Source: Trissonchulus latispiculum (lineage: Eukaryota; Nematoda; Enoplea; Enoplida; Ironidae). Taken from it: a DNA stretch of 64,000 bases. The notes under the pieces are model-generated. The model was given only the letters and a program-made list of their open reading frames with translations, was not told the origin of the DNA and ran no database searches. Shown in pieces: positions 11,601-23,154 of the stretch. The translations under genes were made by a program, and so were the position numbers. The first letter of the stretch is position 1. Each line of letters begins with the position of its first letter. The stretch covers positions 32,064 to 96,063 of the forward strand of contig JASAND010000589.1 of the NCBI GenBank assembly GCA_030248195.1, in the 5' to 3' direction.

Positions 11601-13613
11601 GCACAAGCGAGCAGAAGCGACACACGAAAGCCCAGGGCTCCCCTGGGATGGACGCACTCAAAAATGGACACAGCCCCGTGTTTGCTTCTGATCCCACCCA
11701 TCTGCGATAGGGGTGTGGAGTGTCGAAAGACGCTGTGCTCCACTGCTATACGCAAGAGCACTTAATGGGGGTTAGATAAACCGGAGCCGAAAGGCAACAC
11801 GATGGGCTCCCTCCATTGTTTGGATGCCATCCAGGCGTCATAGCGAGAGTCATACAAGATATGACTGATGGGGAGAAGAAAAGGTGGCAACACCAATCTA
11901 TGCCTAGCGAGATTCCGGAACAGAGAGAGAGAGAGAGAGAAATGATCATGCCTCGGAAAACTGGCCTCTATTAGACCTTCAAATCGACACCTTTTGTCTA
12001 ATTGTTCGATTTTCCTAGCTGAAGAAATCATGGATTATTTGAGTTCTGCAAAAACTGAAGTTTTTGACGCAAAACAAGAAAATTTGCTATATCTCACCAT
12101 AGATGGAAGGCAGAAAGTAGCTTCCCAAAGCAAAAATAGAGAGCGCAATGAGATCTTTCGAACGAATACAGTAATAGCCATGACGGTGCTGCCTAACTGT
12201 CAGAAATCGGCAAAAACTGCCCTGAACGGAAATGTTGAAGTTTTCCAGCGGAATTGCGCGGAAGATGTTAAAACGCTAACAGAACTTATTTTCGAAAGTT
12301 TCGTCAAATTTCATCTTGACTTGAGCAGTCAACCAACAATACGACCCCAAAAGAAATCAACACCTTTAAAAACGTTGGCAGATCTGAACAGACAGTCCTT
12401 TCTGTGTTTGGAAGAAGCCTGAACAAATGAGTGAATACGTGAAATGGGCTAAATCAAAAACATAGGTATCAACTAGTATTTAGGGTTAAATGCTTGCTTC
12501 ATTCACTAAAATGATTCAAATGTTTTAGATGTGAAGTTCTGAAAATTGAAGATCTATTGAAAGAGTTTAATCTGCTGCCACTCACTGGTCTCACAAAGGA
12601 ATGCAAGTGCACTGAAGGCTTCGATCAATGCGCCAGAAATGGACGGTAAGTCTGGCAGAGTGGGGTAGTTTGCTGAATTTCAAGCCTGACACGTGGTGGA
12701 TCGAACCCCACCCTGGACACATATCTTCAGATCTGTCATTCCTAAATCCGGGTTTTTAATAGGTGGTCGTTTCGTGTAGCAACTCCAAAATATACACCGG
12801 ACAATGTCCTCTAGTGTTCAAAGCTATCAGAAGAAGTCTGAATATTTATTTACCCTAAAGTCAGGCTGCCTCTCAATTAGAGATGCACCGGGGCAGCCAC
12901 TACCAGGGCCTGGACTAGTGACCTCATCGCTCCTCTGGCCGGGGACGGGTAAGCCTTGACTCGGCCGGTACCGGGGTCTTGGGGTTAAATCGAAATTTTT
13001 CAAAAATTTACCCAAAAAATCCAGATTATGTGAGAATCAGACAAACGAAGTTACAACTATTGATTTCATTTCAGTCGGTGGAAACTTAATTTGTAACAGT
13101 GCTACCTTGTTTGAGTTTCGAAATTCTAAAATTTTGTTTAAAACATGTCAAAAATATTAGCTATGTCTTGGCCCCGATCGGGGCCAGACCCAGGGCCCAG
13201 TGCACCCTACTGTTAACTTAAACTCACATTTACTCTCGTTCCAGCGAACAGTAGAGTTAAGCTTAACTTATATTAGGATTGACTGTACCTGTATCAACTG
13301 TAGCGAAGATGATCGAGTTAAATTTTACTTGTTTAACTCCGTTTAATTAGTTCGCAGAAAAATCCAAGGCTTGTCGCCTGCCATCTAGTCATCCTTGCTA
13401 GATCAGTCACGAGAATCGTTTCTCGTCCTGGACATGCACAAGTACTGTTATTTCAGTTCCTTTCAGTTTGTCTGTTTTAGATGCGCGGAAAAACCGGTCG
13501 ATGAAGCCAAGACCAAATCTTGCACTGACTTCGCTAAGGAATATGCAATGGATTATCACTACACCTGCAAAGAGGATTTATATAAAGAAAATAAGCCTAT
13601 ATTTATGTTGTAG
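5696..13613 (+). CDS. secreted 12-cysteine protein, five exons, copy 1 (unrecognised family)
   Basis: Exons: 5696-5734, 8255-8328, 9236-9379, 12529-12645 and 13481-13613 (507 nt, 168 aa). All introns are GT-AG: donors gtaggt, gtaagt, gtacgt, gtaagt; acceptors attttag, ttctag, ttttag, ttttag. Exon 1 encodes MMFKLVLILAVVV, a signal-peptide core finishing at the start of exon 2 (ATDAALS). The mature part is small, Lys-rich and predicted extracellular. Cysteines: YLNC and NGC (exon 2); C, DITSC, LRQC (exon 3); C, KECKC, DQC (exon 4); RC, KSC, YTC (exon 5). Introns 2-4 are all phase 2, and exons 3, 4 and 5 each open with A-TG(C/T), splitting a residue just before a Cys, so exons 3 and 4 (144 and 117 nt) are symmetrical modules. 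I do not recognise the fold; toxin-like, antimicrobial, pheromone or structural roles cannot be separated from sequence. The start is the first of two adjacent ATGs, shared with copy 2. The introns hold SINEs, a TTAA element and a TTTCAG minisatellite. Confidence 0.8.
6075..6545. repeat. TTTCAG / GTTTCA hexamer minisatellite (intron 1 of copy 1)
   Basis: Clusters of (GTTTCA)2-4 separated by short spacers ending in CGG, e.g. TTTCAGTTTCAGTCGGCG. It closes with an inverted GACTGAAACTGAAACC next to TAGTTTCAG. The repeat unit equals a consensus 3' splice-site motif (TTTCAG), so it could confuse gene predictors or splicing. It is not CRISPR: the units are too short and the spacers irregular. Confidence 0.85.
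6560..7730. other. intron 1 of copy 1, nothing coding recognised
   Basis: Non-coding intron sequence. The short open frames at 6649-6888 and 7392-7646 have no supporting splice sites or motifs. Confidence 0.5.
7735..7803 (+). repeat. tRNA-like head of a SINE
   Basis: TAGCTCAGTTGATAGAGC matches the RNA polymerase III A box (D arm), and GGTTCGTATCCC matches the B box (T arm), at tRNA spacing. The acceptor arms (TGGTGCT / CAGAGCA) pair badly, so this is a tRNA-derived SINE or tRNA pseudogene rather than a functional tRNA. It lies in intron 1 of copy 1, sense to the gene. Confidence 0.6.
9470..9790. repeat. dispersed repeat, copy A
   Basis: Related in the same orientation to about 28655-28920. 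Shared landmarks: GTGATTCCT(C)TTTGGAGACA, CATTACAT(T/C)GAG, AAGAAGCCAT, ATCAAAATGTAG. Non-coding. One copy lies in intron 3 of gene copy 1 and the other in intron 4 of gene copy 2, on opposite gene strands, so these are independent insertions. Confidence 0.6.
9998..11229. mobile_element. TTAA-flanked MITE-like element (copy E1)
   Basis: Left end TTAGGGGGGGTCCACC (TTAA decayed to TTAG); right end GGACCCCCC TTAA at 11226-11229. The subterminal parts are inverted: CGGATTGTTCTCATTTTCACATA on the left in pieces, and GAGCAAAATCGGAGATGGTCG on the right. About 1.23 kb, non-coding. TTAA target choice is characteristic of piggyBac-type transposition. It lies in intron 3 of gene copy 1. Confidence 0.65.
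11259..11480 (+). repeat. tRNA-derived SINE (Arg-like head)
   Basis: TAGCTGAATGGTTAAGGCG (A box) and GAGGTTCGATTCAC (B box) at tRNA spacing, with a CTTCGGA anticodon-loop-like segment resembling tRNA-Arg(TCG). The anticodon stem does not pair normally: CGGACTT pairs instead with AAGTCCG around an 8-nt loop. After the head comes TTTCCTTGAGCAAGAAACTTA, resembling the conserved central region of several metazoan SINE superfamilies. The SINE end is unclear. Confidence 0.6.
11498..11630. repeat. two tandem 57-nt hairpins
   Basis: CTTTCGTGTGTCGCT ... AGCGACACACGAAAG (11498-11554) and CTTTCATGTGTCGCT ... AGCGACACACGAAAG (11574-11630) form two 15-bp stems with loops containing TTTTTCAACTTAGCACA. The loops share their 5' half, so this is a direct duplication of a hairpin. 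Confidence 0.8.
11994..12422 (+). repeat. repeat-borne ORF (142 codons), copy A of a dispersed repeat
   Basis: An open frame with no recognised domain. Its 3' half is related in the same orientation to about 28950-29222: AGAACTTATTTTSGAAAGTTT, TTTCATCTTGA and CAACCAACAATA are shared. In the second copy the frame is interrupted, so coding is not conserved. It lies in intron 3 of gene copy 1. I read it as part of a degraded dispersed element, not a gene. Confidence 0.45.
12652..12718 (+). repeat. tRNA-like SINE head
   Basis: GGCAGAGTGGGGTAG (A-box-like) and GTGGATCGAACCCCAC (T arm with a self-complementary stem) lie just inside intron 4 of gene copy 1. Too degenerate for a functional tRNA. Confidence 0.45.
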
Positions 13614-13680
13614 AGGCTTCAGACGATTTTAAACAGAAAATCGCTCAGGCGAATAACATTCAAGTGCATTGCATTCAAGA

Positions 13681-15238
13681 CTGTATATGTCGCGTACTAT
13701 CAGCCTAATCGTTCAAGCTGCCTGGTTCTACGTCCAAACAGCCTTAAAACAGATTGTACGTACAACCAAAACTGTCACAGCAGGAGATCTTCATCTCTTA
13801 TATACTTAGACGTTACGCATATGACATTTATGCATATGTGTATGCGCATATATATGTTGACACAATGAACTTCAAGTTAATTGCCCTTATTGACAGTGAA
13901 AAAATATATAAGCGAGGAATTTTAGGGAGGGAACTGGCTATTAATCTTTTAGACTACGTGCATAAATCTTTAAGGAAACTACATATGTACGTGTACTGCT
14001 TTAGCTTATAAACTTGAAATTTAAGAATTTTGCATGGAGAATTAAATGAAAATGGAAACTAAAACAGAAGATGCGATTATTTAAGATCCAGTTTAAGAAC
14101 CCAAAATTGGATAAGTACAACGTACGTACATAATCTTGCATTAAAGTAACCGCATGTGTACAAACAGCAGAAGATATTTCTGAACAGTTTTTAACCAAAA
14201 AATTACTTTTGAGATTTTCAATTTTTTAAAACTATTGGAAATCTTTTGCGTTTGCACGTCCCTATCCTTAACTTTTGAGTTTCTTGACTAATAACTTTAA
14301 AATTTTGTATGGGTGCTTACTGTAATCTGATGAATTCAAAAATGTAACAATTTGGTTAAAATTAAAAAATTTTAAAAACATGGTAAATTGCGATTTAACA
14401 TTCAAAATTAAGAATTAGCTCGATCCAATAAAGTTACTTACTTAAAAATATGTTTTTCATTTGAACTAAGAAACCGAAAAATTTTTTAATTTTACATTGA
14501 AGATAGGTCAGAATCCCCGAAGTAACTTCCATCACCCTTATTTCAACCTTTGAATACATTTTAATACAGATGATCCCAATTTAGCAATTCCCTCCAACAA
14601 TTTCCAAGATTCCATAAATGTTTTTTTGTATTTAAGTATAATCGCGTTTTTTGAATTAGTTTTAATTTTAATTTAATTTTCAATATAAAATTGTCCAATT
14701 TCAAGTTTATAAGCTAAGACAGTACGTAACTTATATACGTACACCTCCTTTCCTTAAAGACGCGGTGACTTTAGTGCAAGATTATGTATGTACGTATCCA
14801 ATTTGGGGGATTCTTAACTGGATCTTAAATTATACTTATAATCGCATTTTCTGTTTTAGTTTTCATTTTCATTTAATTCTCCATGCAAAATTCTTAGATT
14901 CAAGTTTATAAGCTAAAGCAGTACACGTACATATGTAGTTTCCTTAAAGATTTATGCACGTAGTTAAAGAGATTAATAGCCAGTTCCCTCCCTAAAATTC
15001 CTCGCTTATATATTTTTTTCACTGTCAATAAGGGCAATTAACTTGAAGTTCATTGTGCCAACATATATATGCGCATACACATGCATAAATGTCATATGCG
15101 TAACGTCTAAGTATATAATAGATGAAGACCTCCTGCTGTGACAGTTTTGGTTGTACGTACAATCTGTTTTAAGGCTGTTTGGACGTACAACCAGGCAGCC
15201 TGAACGATTAGGCTGATAGTACGTGACATATATAATCC
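13681..15238. mobile_element. 1.55-kb foldback element with ~470-bp arms
   Basis: Left arm about 13681-14150 and right arm about 14760-15238 are inverted copies. Landmarks: CGTACTATCAGCCTAATCG, GACGTTACGCATATGACAT, CAATTAACTTGAAGTTCA, TAGCCAGTTCCCTCCCTAA. The ends read TATGTCGCGTACTATC and GATAGTACGTGACATA, flanked by TA on both sides. A second partial copy of the arm end (AAGTTTATAAGCTAAGACAGTACGT, in two parts) sits at 14700-14765. It starts about 70 nt after the stop codon of gene copy 1, so it probably lies in or replaced its 3' UTR. The ORF at 13754-14011 inside the arm has no domain. Confidence 0.75.
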
Positions 15239-15649
15239 AACATCAGCATCTCTGATGACTGGCTAATGCATAGCCATATCAAAAACAAACAAATTTAACT
15301 ATTTATAAGATTTCTAAGCTTGGCGCTGAGTACTTATCAAACTTTCCAGTTTACAAGGTTTCTTCTCTTCAATTCCATGGCGTTCCTTGGTAATGGTGAA
15401 AACTGAACGATCCATTTGCCAATTGAATCCATTTGCCAGACATCGAAATTGTTCTGTGCTCAACCAAGTGGAATCAGCTTAAATATGTTTATCCCAATAA
15501 TCAAATCAATATTAAAAAAAACATAATCAATGTAAATATTAATGGAAAAGCGCCGTTGACACTGTAATTGTAAAACGAAAATTGGAAGGTGCCAGGAGGA
15601 CACCAATTAAACACCGTTACGGTAATGATAAGTAATGATGGCGGTAGTA

Positions 15650-15745
15650 TGTGTATCGTCAAATATTCAAATTGAATCGATATTCAATCGAATATGTATC
15701 GTATCGTATCGTATGTATCGTCAAATAATCAACGATACCCAATCG
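15650..15745. repeat. TATCG pentamer repeat
   Basis: ATCGAATATGTATCGTATCGTATCGTATGTATCG-type sequence, with diverged ATTCGAATCGATATTC around it: a short tandem repeat of (TATCG)n. Confidence 0.6.
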
Positions 15746-16059
15746 AATGCCTAATCACGCAATCAAAACGCCTTTAGAATTAAAAGAAACACTTATAATT
15801 CATACAAAGGTGAACCAAACTGACTGCACAAATCAAAGAAATTTCAAATATGCACCACCAGGATCTTTGACACGGCAGAAATTGTCCGAAGAGTTTTGTT
15901 ATAAACAAGCAAGTTCAGATGGTTGGCCAAATTCAGGGACCAATAGTTCAGGCCATTGGTTTGCCAGGTCATTTAACATACCAACAAAAAGGTCAGGTAC
16001 GGAAAGTGAATGTCACTTATAGTCAGCGGACCCCGCCTTAGCACCGACACTGGTTCGAT

Positions 16060-17300
16060 TGATTGGATTGTCTTCTGCTCCCTGATTGCGTTGGGATCTC
16101 GACTTCCAACATATTCAGGAGCACAGCAAAACGTTTGTAGTTGTCAGTATTGTCTGTTCAGAAGATAGGGAGCTTTGGTCGCTAGCTTAGTTCTACTGAA
16201 CACCACTGTAGTAGCTATCCTCATCTCCATCCGAATCCGATTCATTGTCAGAATAATCCCATCTACTTTTCTTTGTATCTACAGAGGGTTCAGCTTGCAG
16301 AACCGCCTCCTCACTTTCCACAAACGGGCCTTCTGTTCGCCTTATTCATTCCGTTGTCCGTCTTCTGCTGGGTTCACGCGAACAAGCGGTGTCCGGACTG
16401 TTCTCAACGAGCACATCACGAATTTCCCAGTGAACAAGTGCTTGTGTGGGCAATTCTTGCTCACATTGTCCAGTAGCAGGTGCTGTATGGTTGAGACACT
16501 TTTGAGAGGTAAACTCTGTCCATCTTTCCTGATGACCTCTGTCAACTCCGATGCTAGACACTATGTCCAGCAGTTCTTTCTGCAATTCATAGGTTCATCT
16601 TTGCACGTTAGATCTTTGTTTAACAGCTGTGTGTTTTGCAGGGCTGGATCAAAGCTGCAGGTGCAGACTTGTTGGAGACACATAGTCATCAATGGTACCA
16701 CGTCAGAATCGGGAAAATGTATATGGTCAACTAGGAGAACAAGTGGTCCTCTTCTGCAGTGGTCAAAAGATACGGTAAGAGTGCCAATCAAGGAATTTCT
16801 CATACGATTACTGAAACCTAAGTCCCAGTCATCCCCGATTGGCGGGGCAGGTAGATTCGCCAAAGTTCTGAGTACAACATTTCTGAGTTCACCAACTTCT
16901 TCGCTGGCGTATGGAAGACCCTTTCCAATGCTTGGCAAAGCGGGTCGCACCTTTTGCATTCGGTAGTGAGCGGTGCACCTCTAGAGCGTTGCCCCTTAAA
17001 TACGACTCCAGCAATTTCTGGCGAAGCAAGCTCTATTTCACGTTCCCGTCTACGGCTGTCGGACGTCTATTGCAATGATGCTGCCAGCGAGGTGAGGTAT
17101 GTGACATTCTGACGCAGCGACTGCAGCTATTGATCCATGACTTTAGTTTCTAAACGTTTTTTATCGTGCAGCTCGGTCAGGCAAAGGTTGTTTTGGAGTT
17201 ACAAAGTCGAAATCAAAAGACGGGCCAAAACTGGCGTCAAAGAAACTCATACACTGTCGGATTCTGAGGAGACGATGGTATCAACACTGAATTAAATAGG
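16060..17300 (-). pseudogene. cluster of overlapping open frames, probably a decayed element
   Basis: Open frames occur on both strands: 263 codons at 16175-16966 (+), 132 codons at 16561-16959 (-), 79 codons at 16346-16585 (-). Minus-strand translations contain hydrophilic, protein-like stretches (SEEVGELRNVVLRTLANLP at 16840-16900) but no signature I can name. The higher GC and long frames compared with surrounding AT-rich DNA suggest a former coding sequence. DDE, RT and zinc-finger motifs were sought and not found. Confidence 0.3.
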
Positions 17301-17522
17301 GAAATCATTTCAATGTTTCACTATCAAATATAACAGGAACAACACTTTAGCGAGGAGCTGTATAAAATTCCGTTTATCAGTTTTGTTGTGTTACTGTGTT
17401 CGGGTTTCCTTGCACCGGTAAACTATGGAATCTGTAGCTGAAATGGTTACAAAACAAAGGTCAATATAAGATACAAAACGACAGTAAGCTAAAGGAACAA
17501 CACCTACGTGCTAGAACAAGTC

Positions 17523-18755
17523 TTAAGGGGGGGGGTCGCGAATTTTCGACCATCTCCGATTTTTCTCATTTTCACATATTTTGCAGTCCCCATGGGTCCC
17601 CAAAACAAGACAGTTGCGTTTGTTGCAAAACTTTCCATATCGTTCAAAATAGTCCTCCAAAGGTGACCTCGACATGTGTTAAACATAGAAAAACGAAAAA
17701 GTTAGGAAAATTTCGCGGTGACCAAAAGTTTGAGTGCTGTGCAAGAGCAAATGAGCTATAGCTTGTCAAAATGTTAATCTGGACTGGGTAGCGTGTTAAT
17801 ATCTATATGAGGTGTTTTTGCGTTAGCACAGTGAATTTCTAGAAATTTTCAAAGTTGGGTGAAGCCGGTTTTTGCTAAATTTTGACTTACAAAAAGGTCA
17901 CCGAAGAAATGTTTCGTCATGCCCTGAACTAACCATTCAGTGCACAAATTCCGCGTATAGATATTAACACAGTACACAAATAGAGCTTCAACTTTCATAC
18001 GCACAATCCCTGCTGCTGCTTGGGAGTAGATCACACTTTTGGTCACCGCGTTGGCGTTTTGCCTCAAAATACGTCATTTTCTCAATTTTTGAATATAATG
18101 GTCCACAAGTCGGGTGAAAGCCGAGCTATTCCAACCAAATTCGGTGTGCCAATTTGCACATATGAAAGGTAGATGTGTGCGTGTGTTTCACTGCAATTGC
18201 TGGTGTTTAACTGTGGACGCCTGCCTCAGTGCCTTGTCGGAAGCCTATAGTCAAAAAATGGCAATTTTTAAATTTTTTCAAATATAGCCAAATTTTATAT
18301 CAAATTGAAGCTCTCGATGTCCTGAACATTTTATCTTCTTACACTAAGTCTCTACAAAGCAGTATGAGAAATGTAGAGCGCTTTAAAGCTTGAAGTAAAT
18401 AACAGTCTGAAGGAGCTTGAGCAAATCGTTCAAACGCCGTTTCTCGCTTGGTGCTTGGCGTATCATTGTCATTTGCACAGCAATAAATAGCCCTAGATAG
18501 AGGCTTCAATTTGATCTATTGGCCTTGCCGTAGTCTTTTGTCATCATATGTGCACACGACTTCGAAACCCTCAGCGAGGCATAGTGTCGTAAATACTAAA
18601 TTGTAGGGGTTTGAACTGCAATATCTCTTACCTGGATTGGACCTGGACTCTAAAAACTTGTCTTGTTTTTTGACACATATGGGGTATATTATAGCCAAAA
18701 ATGAGCGAAATCGGTGACTATAAAATTTGGTACCCGGCGACCCCCCCCCCCTTAA
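17523..18755. mobile_element. TTAA-flanked MITE-like element (copy E2)
   Basis: TTAA at 17523-17526 followed by a G run and GTCGCG; the right end reads GGTACCCGGCGACC, a C run, then TTAA at 18752-18755. About 1.23 kb, non-coding. The left subterminal part carries CATCTCCGATTTTTCTCATT, then CCCCATGGGTCCCC and AAACAAGACA, which recur in the other copies. Inverted relative to copy E3 (52411-53616). Confidence 0.75.
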
Positions 18756-21700
18756 GTTTGATTTCTTACCCTGGGTAGTAAGAAATCCTACCCAGTGCGC
18801 CAAAATGTGCAGCCACTCCAGTAGCTCACTTCTACACTACAAGACTCTAGGCTATAAGACTATAACGGCATGTTGCTCTAACGTCGCCTATTAAGTGATT
18901 ACGAATCCCGGCTGTAAATGCTTCTTTTATTATAGTGCACAATGTTATCTCACCTGGTGAACTCTAGAACAGCAGGACGCAGAGAGTTTACTTAAAGTGA
19001 TGCGAAAAGCGTAAAGGCCGCCTACACAGACATTAGACGAGCAACAATGAACAATGTTTGCGAAACTCCGTACGCTTTTAAAGTGCGAATCGTTGCGAAT
19101 CGCTCTAATGGGCTCATTTGTAACACAAATTGCACTACGCGAGTAAACTTTGATCATTAATTTTCAGAACACCAAATTAAACTGTTACTGTCTGTTTGTA
19201 GGCAGTTTAGAAACTGGAAATTCCAGGAATCCTCACCAAGGGTAGGTTTCACTGACCTGGGTTGCTCAAGTAGTTCCTCTGTTTGGGCAAAACTGAATTA
19301 GACATTCCCGCTGGAAGTTTGCGTAACAGTGTAACAGTGTAACCGTCACTGTGCAACGTCAATTCTTTCCTTGAGTTTTTCACTGATTCGGATGTAACAC
19401 ACGTTCTTGCGTGACTTATAGAATACTTTTAGAATTCACAATCTATTTTACAATGTACTTAAACTTTATACATAAATTCAACTTACTTCTATATCCCATT
19501 TAAAGACCGTTTTTCTCAGTTTTCGCATTAGTTTGGACTACAAATTCTCTAATTCAGCGGCATCATTTTTGCATTTAATTGAGTGAATTCTGACGCATAA
19601 CCTTTGAAAAGTGATCCTGAACGTATCTAATACTGAATGATTATGCCTGCCACACTCTTGTCACAGACGTCCTTTAGATAAGGAGCTTTTTTATTACACC
19701 TGGCCAGCTGTTTGACCAGCATGTACCAAACCCGGCTCCACTCACCAGGTAAGATTGGGCAATGTCGCACATCCACCTTTCTAGCACAGTTTGGTCAAAC
19801 ATCTGCTGCTGAAAGTAATATGCAAAATTATAAGCAAATGTGCAAATGCAATATGCATATTATCGTGTATTTACCACACTCGTGAAAATTAACGTAGGAA
19901 CGATTGCTTACCACCAAAATAGTTAAAACAATACTAGCTTCAACAACATATTTTGAGCTGGAGAAACGTTGAATTTTATTATCATAGGGAAGAACCTCTT
20001 TTTATACCGCACCTTTTCAATATACTGTATCGATCAGAATTTAGGGCAATAGTACGACAATAGCTTGTCATCAAATTCAGTTCACTCTGAAACAGAGGGA
20101 GAAGATGAAATAAAATCTAGTTGAACCTGTGCAAACCTATGATTTAGACTTATAGCATTTCAAAACTACCAACTTTCCTACCACAAACTGTGTTACCACT
20201 ACGATTTTGTACGTACTTTACCAAAACGACTCTGTAGGTATTTGGTACTTGCACTTGCACTTGCAATTGTAACGATCATTTGAAAGGCAAATATTTGAGC
20301 GCCGCTAACCAACAGCCCAGTACCAATGATACTGTATTTTCGCCTAGTACATAGCTGAATAATACAGTACGAACTATGCTCTTTCTCTCAATGCAATGCC
20401 AATTTCACAATTTATTGCCTGAAGTGCAAGCTTGCATCTCTGTTCTTTCATTGTACTAAACTCGAAACCAGATGCTGCTGTATAACGTTGAAAACAGAGC
20501 AATTAATCCAGTTATACTTTTAGTTTCAATACTCACAAATTTTGCTGAGTTTCACTACTGTACAGTGTGAGAAAGAAGATTGATAAAGTTGTTTGTTTGA
20601 CTACTTAGTGGGGCTCTTATAATTCTGTATTTGAAACGTTCTAACTCCATTTAATGTGCCACACGGAGCAACCCCAAAATTTAGTAGTTTCGGAAAATAA
20701 AATCATTAATCAGAGATTTTGATCACAGAACAAAAAGAGATAAGGACATCAAGACAACACAAAAACGTATACAAAACAACAATGTCGCAAGCAAACTATT
20801 AAGTTGAATATCAAACTTTACAGAAAGAAAAGGCCAGAACTATTTTAGACATAGTTATAACAATAACAATAATGCCAGAATAATTTTCCACAAAATCGTT
20901 AGCATTTGCAATCACAGACCATCTACTCAGCTAAAATGACTACAATTAAGTTCAATCTTCCTGGCGTTATGTCGTTGCATTAAGAGCATTAGCATATGGA
21001 TCATGCACCCCTCGCTTTTTTTAATACAAGTTATCTTATACCGCACATTTATACTAACCAAAGTAGCTACATTTTACGCTGTGTCGTAGATTCGATAAAC
21101 CATTAAAATCACAAAAAATAGCACGAAATTTTCTACTTCCACGTTTTCAGTATGCGTCTATGTATGCGATTTTCCGCAAGACATAAAAAGTGTGAAAACA
21201 TCAGACTAATTATGGAGCTACAGCCGAACGAAAGATCTTCATTATGTGGTAAAAAGAAAATCAACCTACGTAAATTTATTCATTTATCAACCATACGCAT
21301 GGAAATTTAATTAAGTTCAACCGGTGTGGACATTTTATCATCAGTGGCTTATCCCAGTTAGGACCTTAGAGTGGTCGTTTTCTGCAATACGGTCTTTATA
21401 AGATTACAAATCTAAGTTAACGTATATTTATGCATTTACTTTATATAATTATGGGCAGCATACCTAATAGATTCATTAACTTTTAGTTCAAAGCCTCGAT
21501 TACAGTCATCTCGAGTTTCTTATAATTTTATCACTATATGAAACACTGTTCAGGAGTGGAATGGAACTGGAATGAAAAAATGGAATTTCTCGTGTGCAGC
21601 GTGTTTTTTCTGTTCTACATCTCAAAAACCCTCCATATCCCCGTGTTTAACACCTATTGATTGAATCTGATCTGTTCCGTATGAAGTGGATATCGCATGT

Positions 21701-23150
21701 GTTTTCATTTGACAGTACTACCGAAGCAATAATACTAAATATTTAAACAAAATAAATCAATATTTCGGAACTTTTCTTTCAATAAGAGAGAGTTTGTAGC
21801 GCAGTAGTGAAACTTTTTATCCCGCCACAAATCGCGCATATCCATTAAATACATGTTGACATAAAATATTTACACTTTTGCCACATGTTTTTACTATATA
21901 GCCAGCATAAAGTAAAGAGGTCCAACTAGCAGAGGTGGGTAAGATACGCTATACCTATTCAATATAAATATAAGAAAATTATCTTTAAATTAACATTTAA
22001 TGTGTGTATGTCTCAGCTAGTGCAGAAAGTTACCGGAAACCTAGGAATTGTCTCAGAATATTTACGAACATTCGAGACCTTTTGTCTCCAAAGATATTAA
22101 ACTTTTGAGACTTTTTTAAAAGTTTTTTGATACTTTTAACGAGTTTGTCCAGATTTTCCAAAAACGCTTTTGCACGCAAACATGCAGAAAAACATGTTTC
22201 GAGATATTTCTAGAAAGCTGTTTTGATTTTCAATCTTAAAACTTTAGGGAGATTTGGTGACAACTTTCAAGTCGTTCTTTGTCTACTTTTCGGAAACTTT
22301 CTTCACTGCTGTGGAGTTGAAGCTGACATGGCTTACTCCACAGTAAGGCCACGTAATGACCACGTAATGACCACTGACCATTAATGGCCACAATTTTGAA
22401 CTAATGAACTGGTTTCCTAAACCATTTCCTGTTTCCTTACTGAATCGCTGCCAAAATATACTGAACTAACCATTAGAGACAACGCATAATGCTACTAAAA
22501 CTAAGAAGTTGGCCACAAATAGGAAATATTCCTTATTAATTAGACCTTAATGAATTTCTGAAGGAAATGGTCAAAAATTGAATTGAGTATGCTAGTAAAT
22601 GCTTTAAAACCTTCTCAATATAGTTTTATTTGTTTCAGTTTTGATTTTAGTCGGTTTGTCATTTTCACTTCCAGCATCCGCTTTCTGAAATTAGATTTAA
22701 CCTTAACACTTACCATCATTGGCTGACGAAAACAAATTAATTTCCATTATATTGTTGCCGTGACTTAGCAAACATAAAGTTCATTCTGCTATAATTTTTA
22801 ATCAACTCTTGTATAAGTACAGTACAGTGATAACTGCAGATAAGTTTTTTTAAATTCAAACTCTTTATGTTAAGATAAGAATGACCTTGATGTGGTGAAA
22901 TAGAATAAATACAGAATAAACATAAGCTAAAACTCTTTTTATACATTCCTGCTACAGCAGAAATAAAGGATGTTCATTTCGGCATCTTCTCGCTAGCCTT
23001 CCCTGTTCAGTCATGTTACGTATTCCTCTAACATACAACAATGTTAGGGCAAACGTTATTATTTTTAATGAAAAGCGCGTTTAGCCAGTTCTGTTGTACA
23101 GTTGTATTAATTCCCGTTTAAGAGGCTTTTGTTTGATTGGCAGAGTCCTA
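18756..23150. other. long AT-rich gene-poor stretch
   Basis: About 4.4 kb without a supportable gene, RNA or element boundary. Small open frames at 18945-19157 (-) and 22737-22946 (-) have no motif. Short local features only: the ACTTGCACTTGCACTTGCA trinucleotide-like run near 20254, and CACGTAATGACCACGTAATGACCA near 22350. Confidence 0.5.
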
Positions 23151-23154
23151 CTTT

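Noticed and set aside
11994..12422. 142-codon ORF as an exon of gene copy 1
   Set aside because: It lies between exons 3 and 4 without suitable splice sites, and its relative at 28940-29222 is frame-broken and in the opposite orientation relative to gene copy 2.
16175..16966. 263-codon plus-strand ORF as a gene
   Set aside because: Opposite strand also has long frames, and no domain is seen on either; more likely the shadow of a decayed element.
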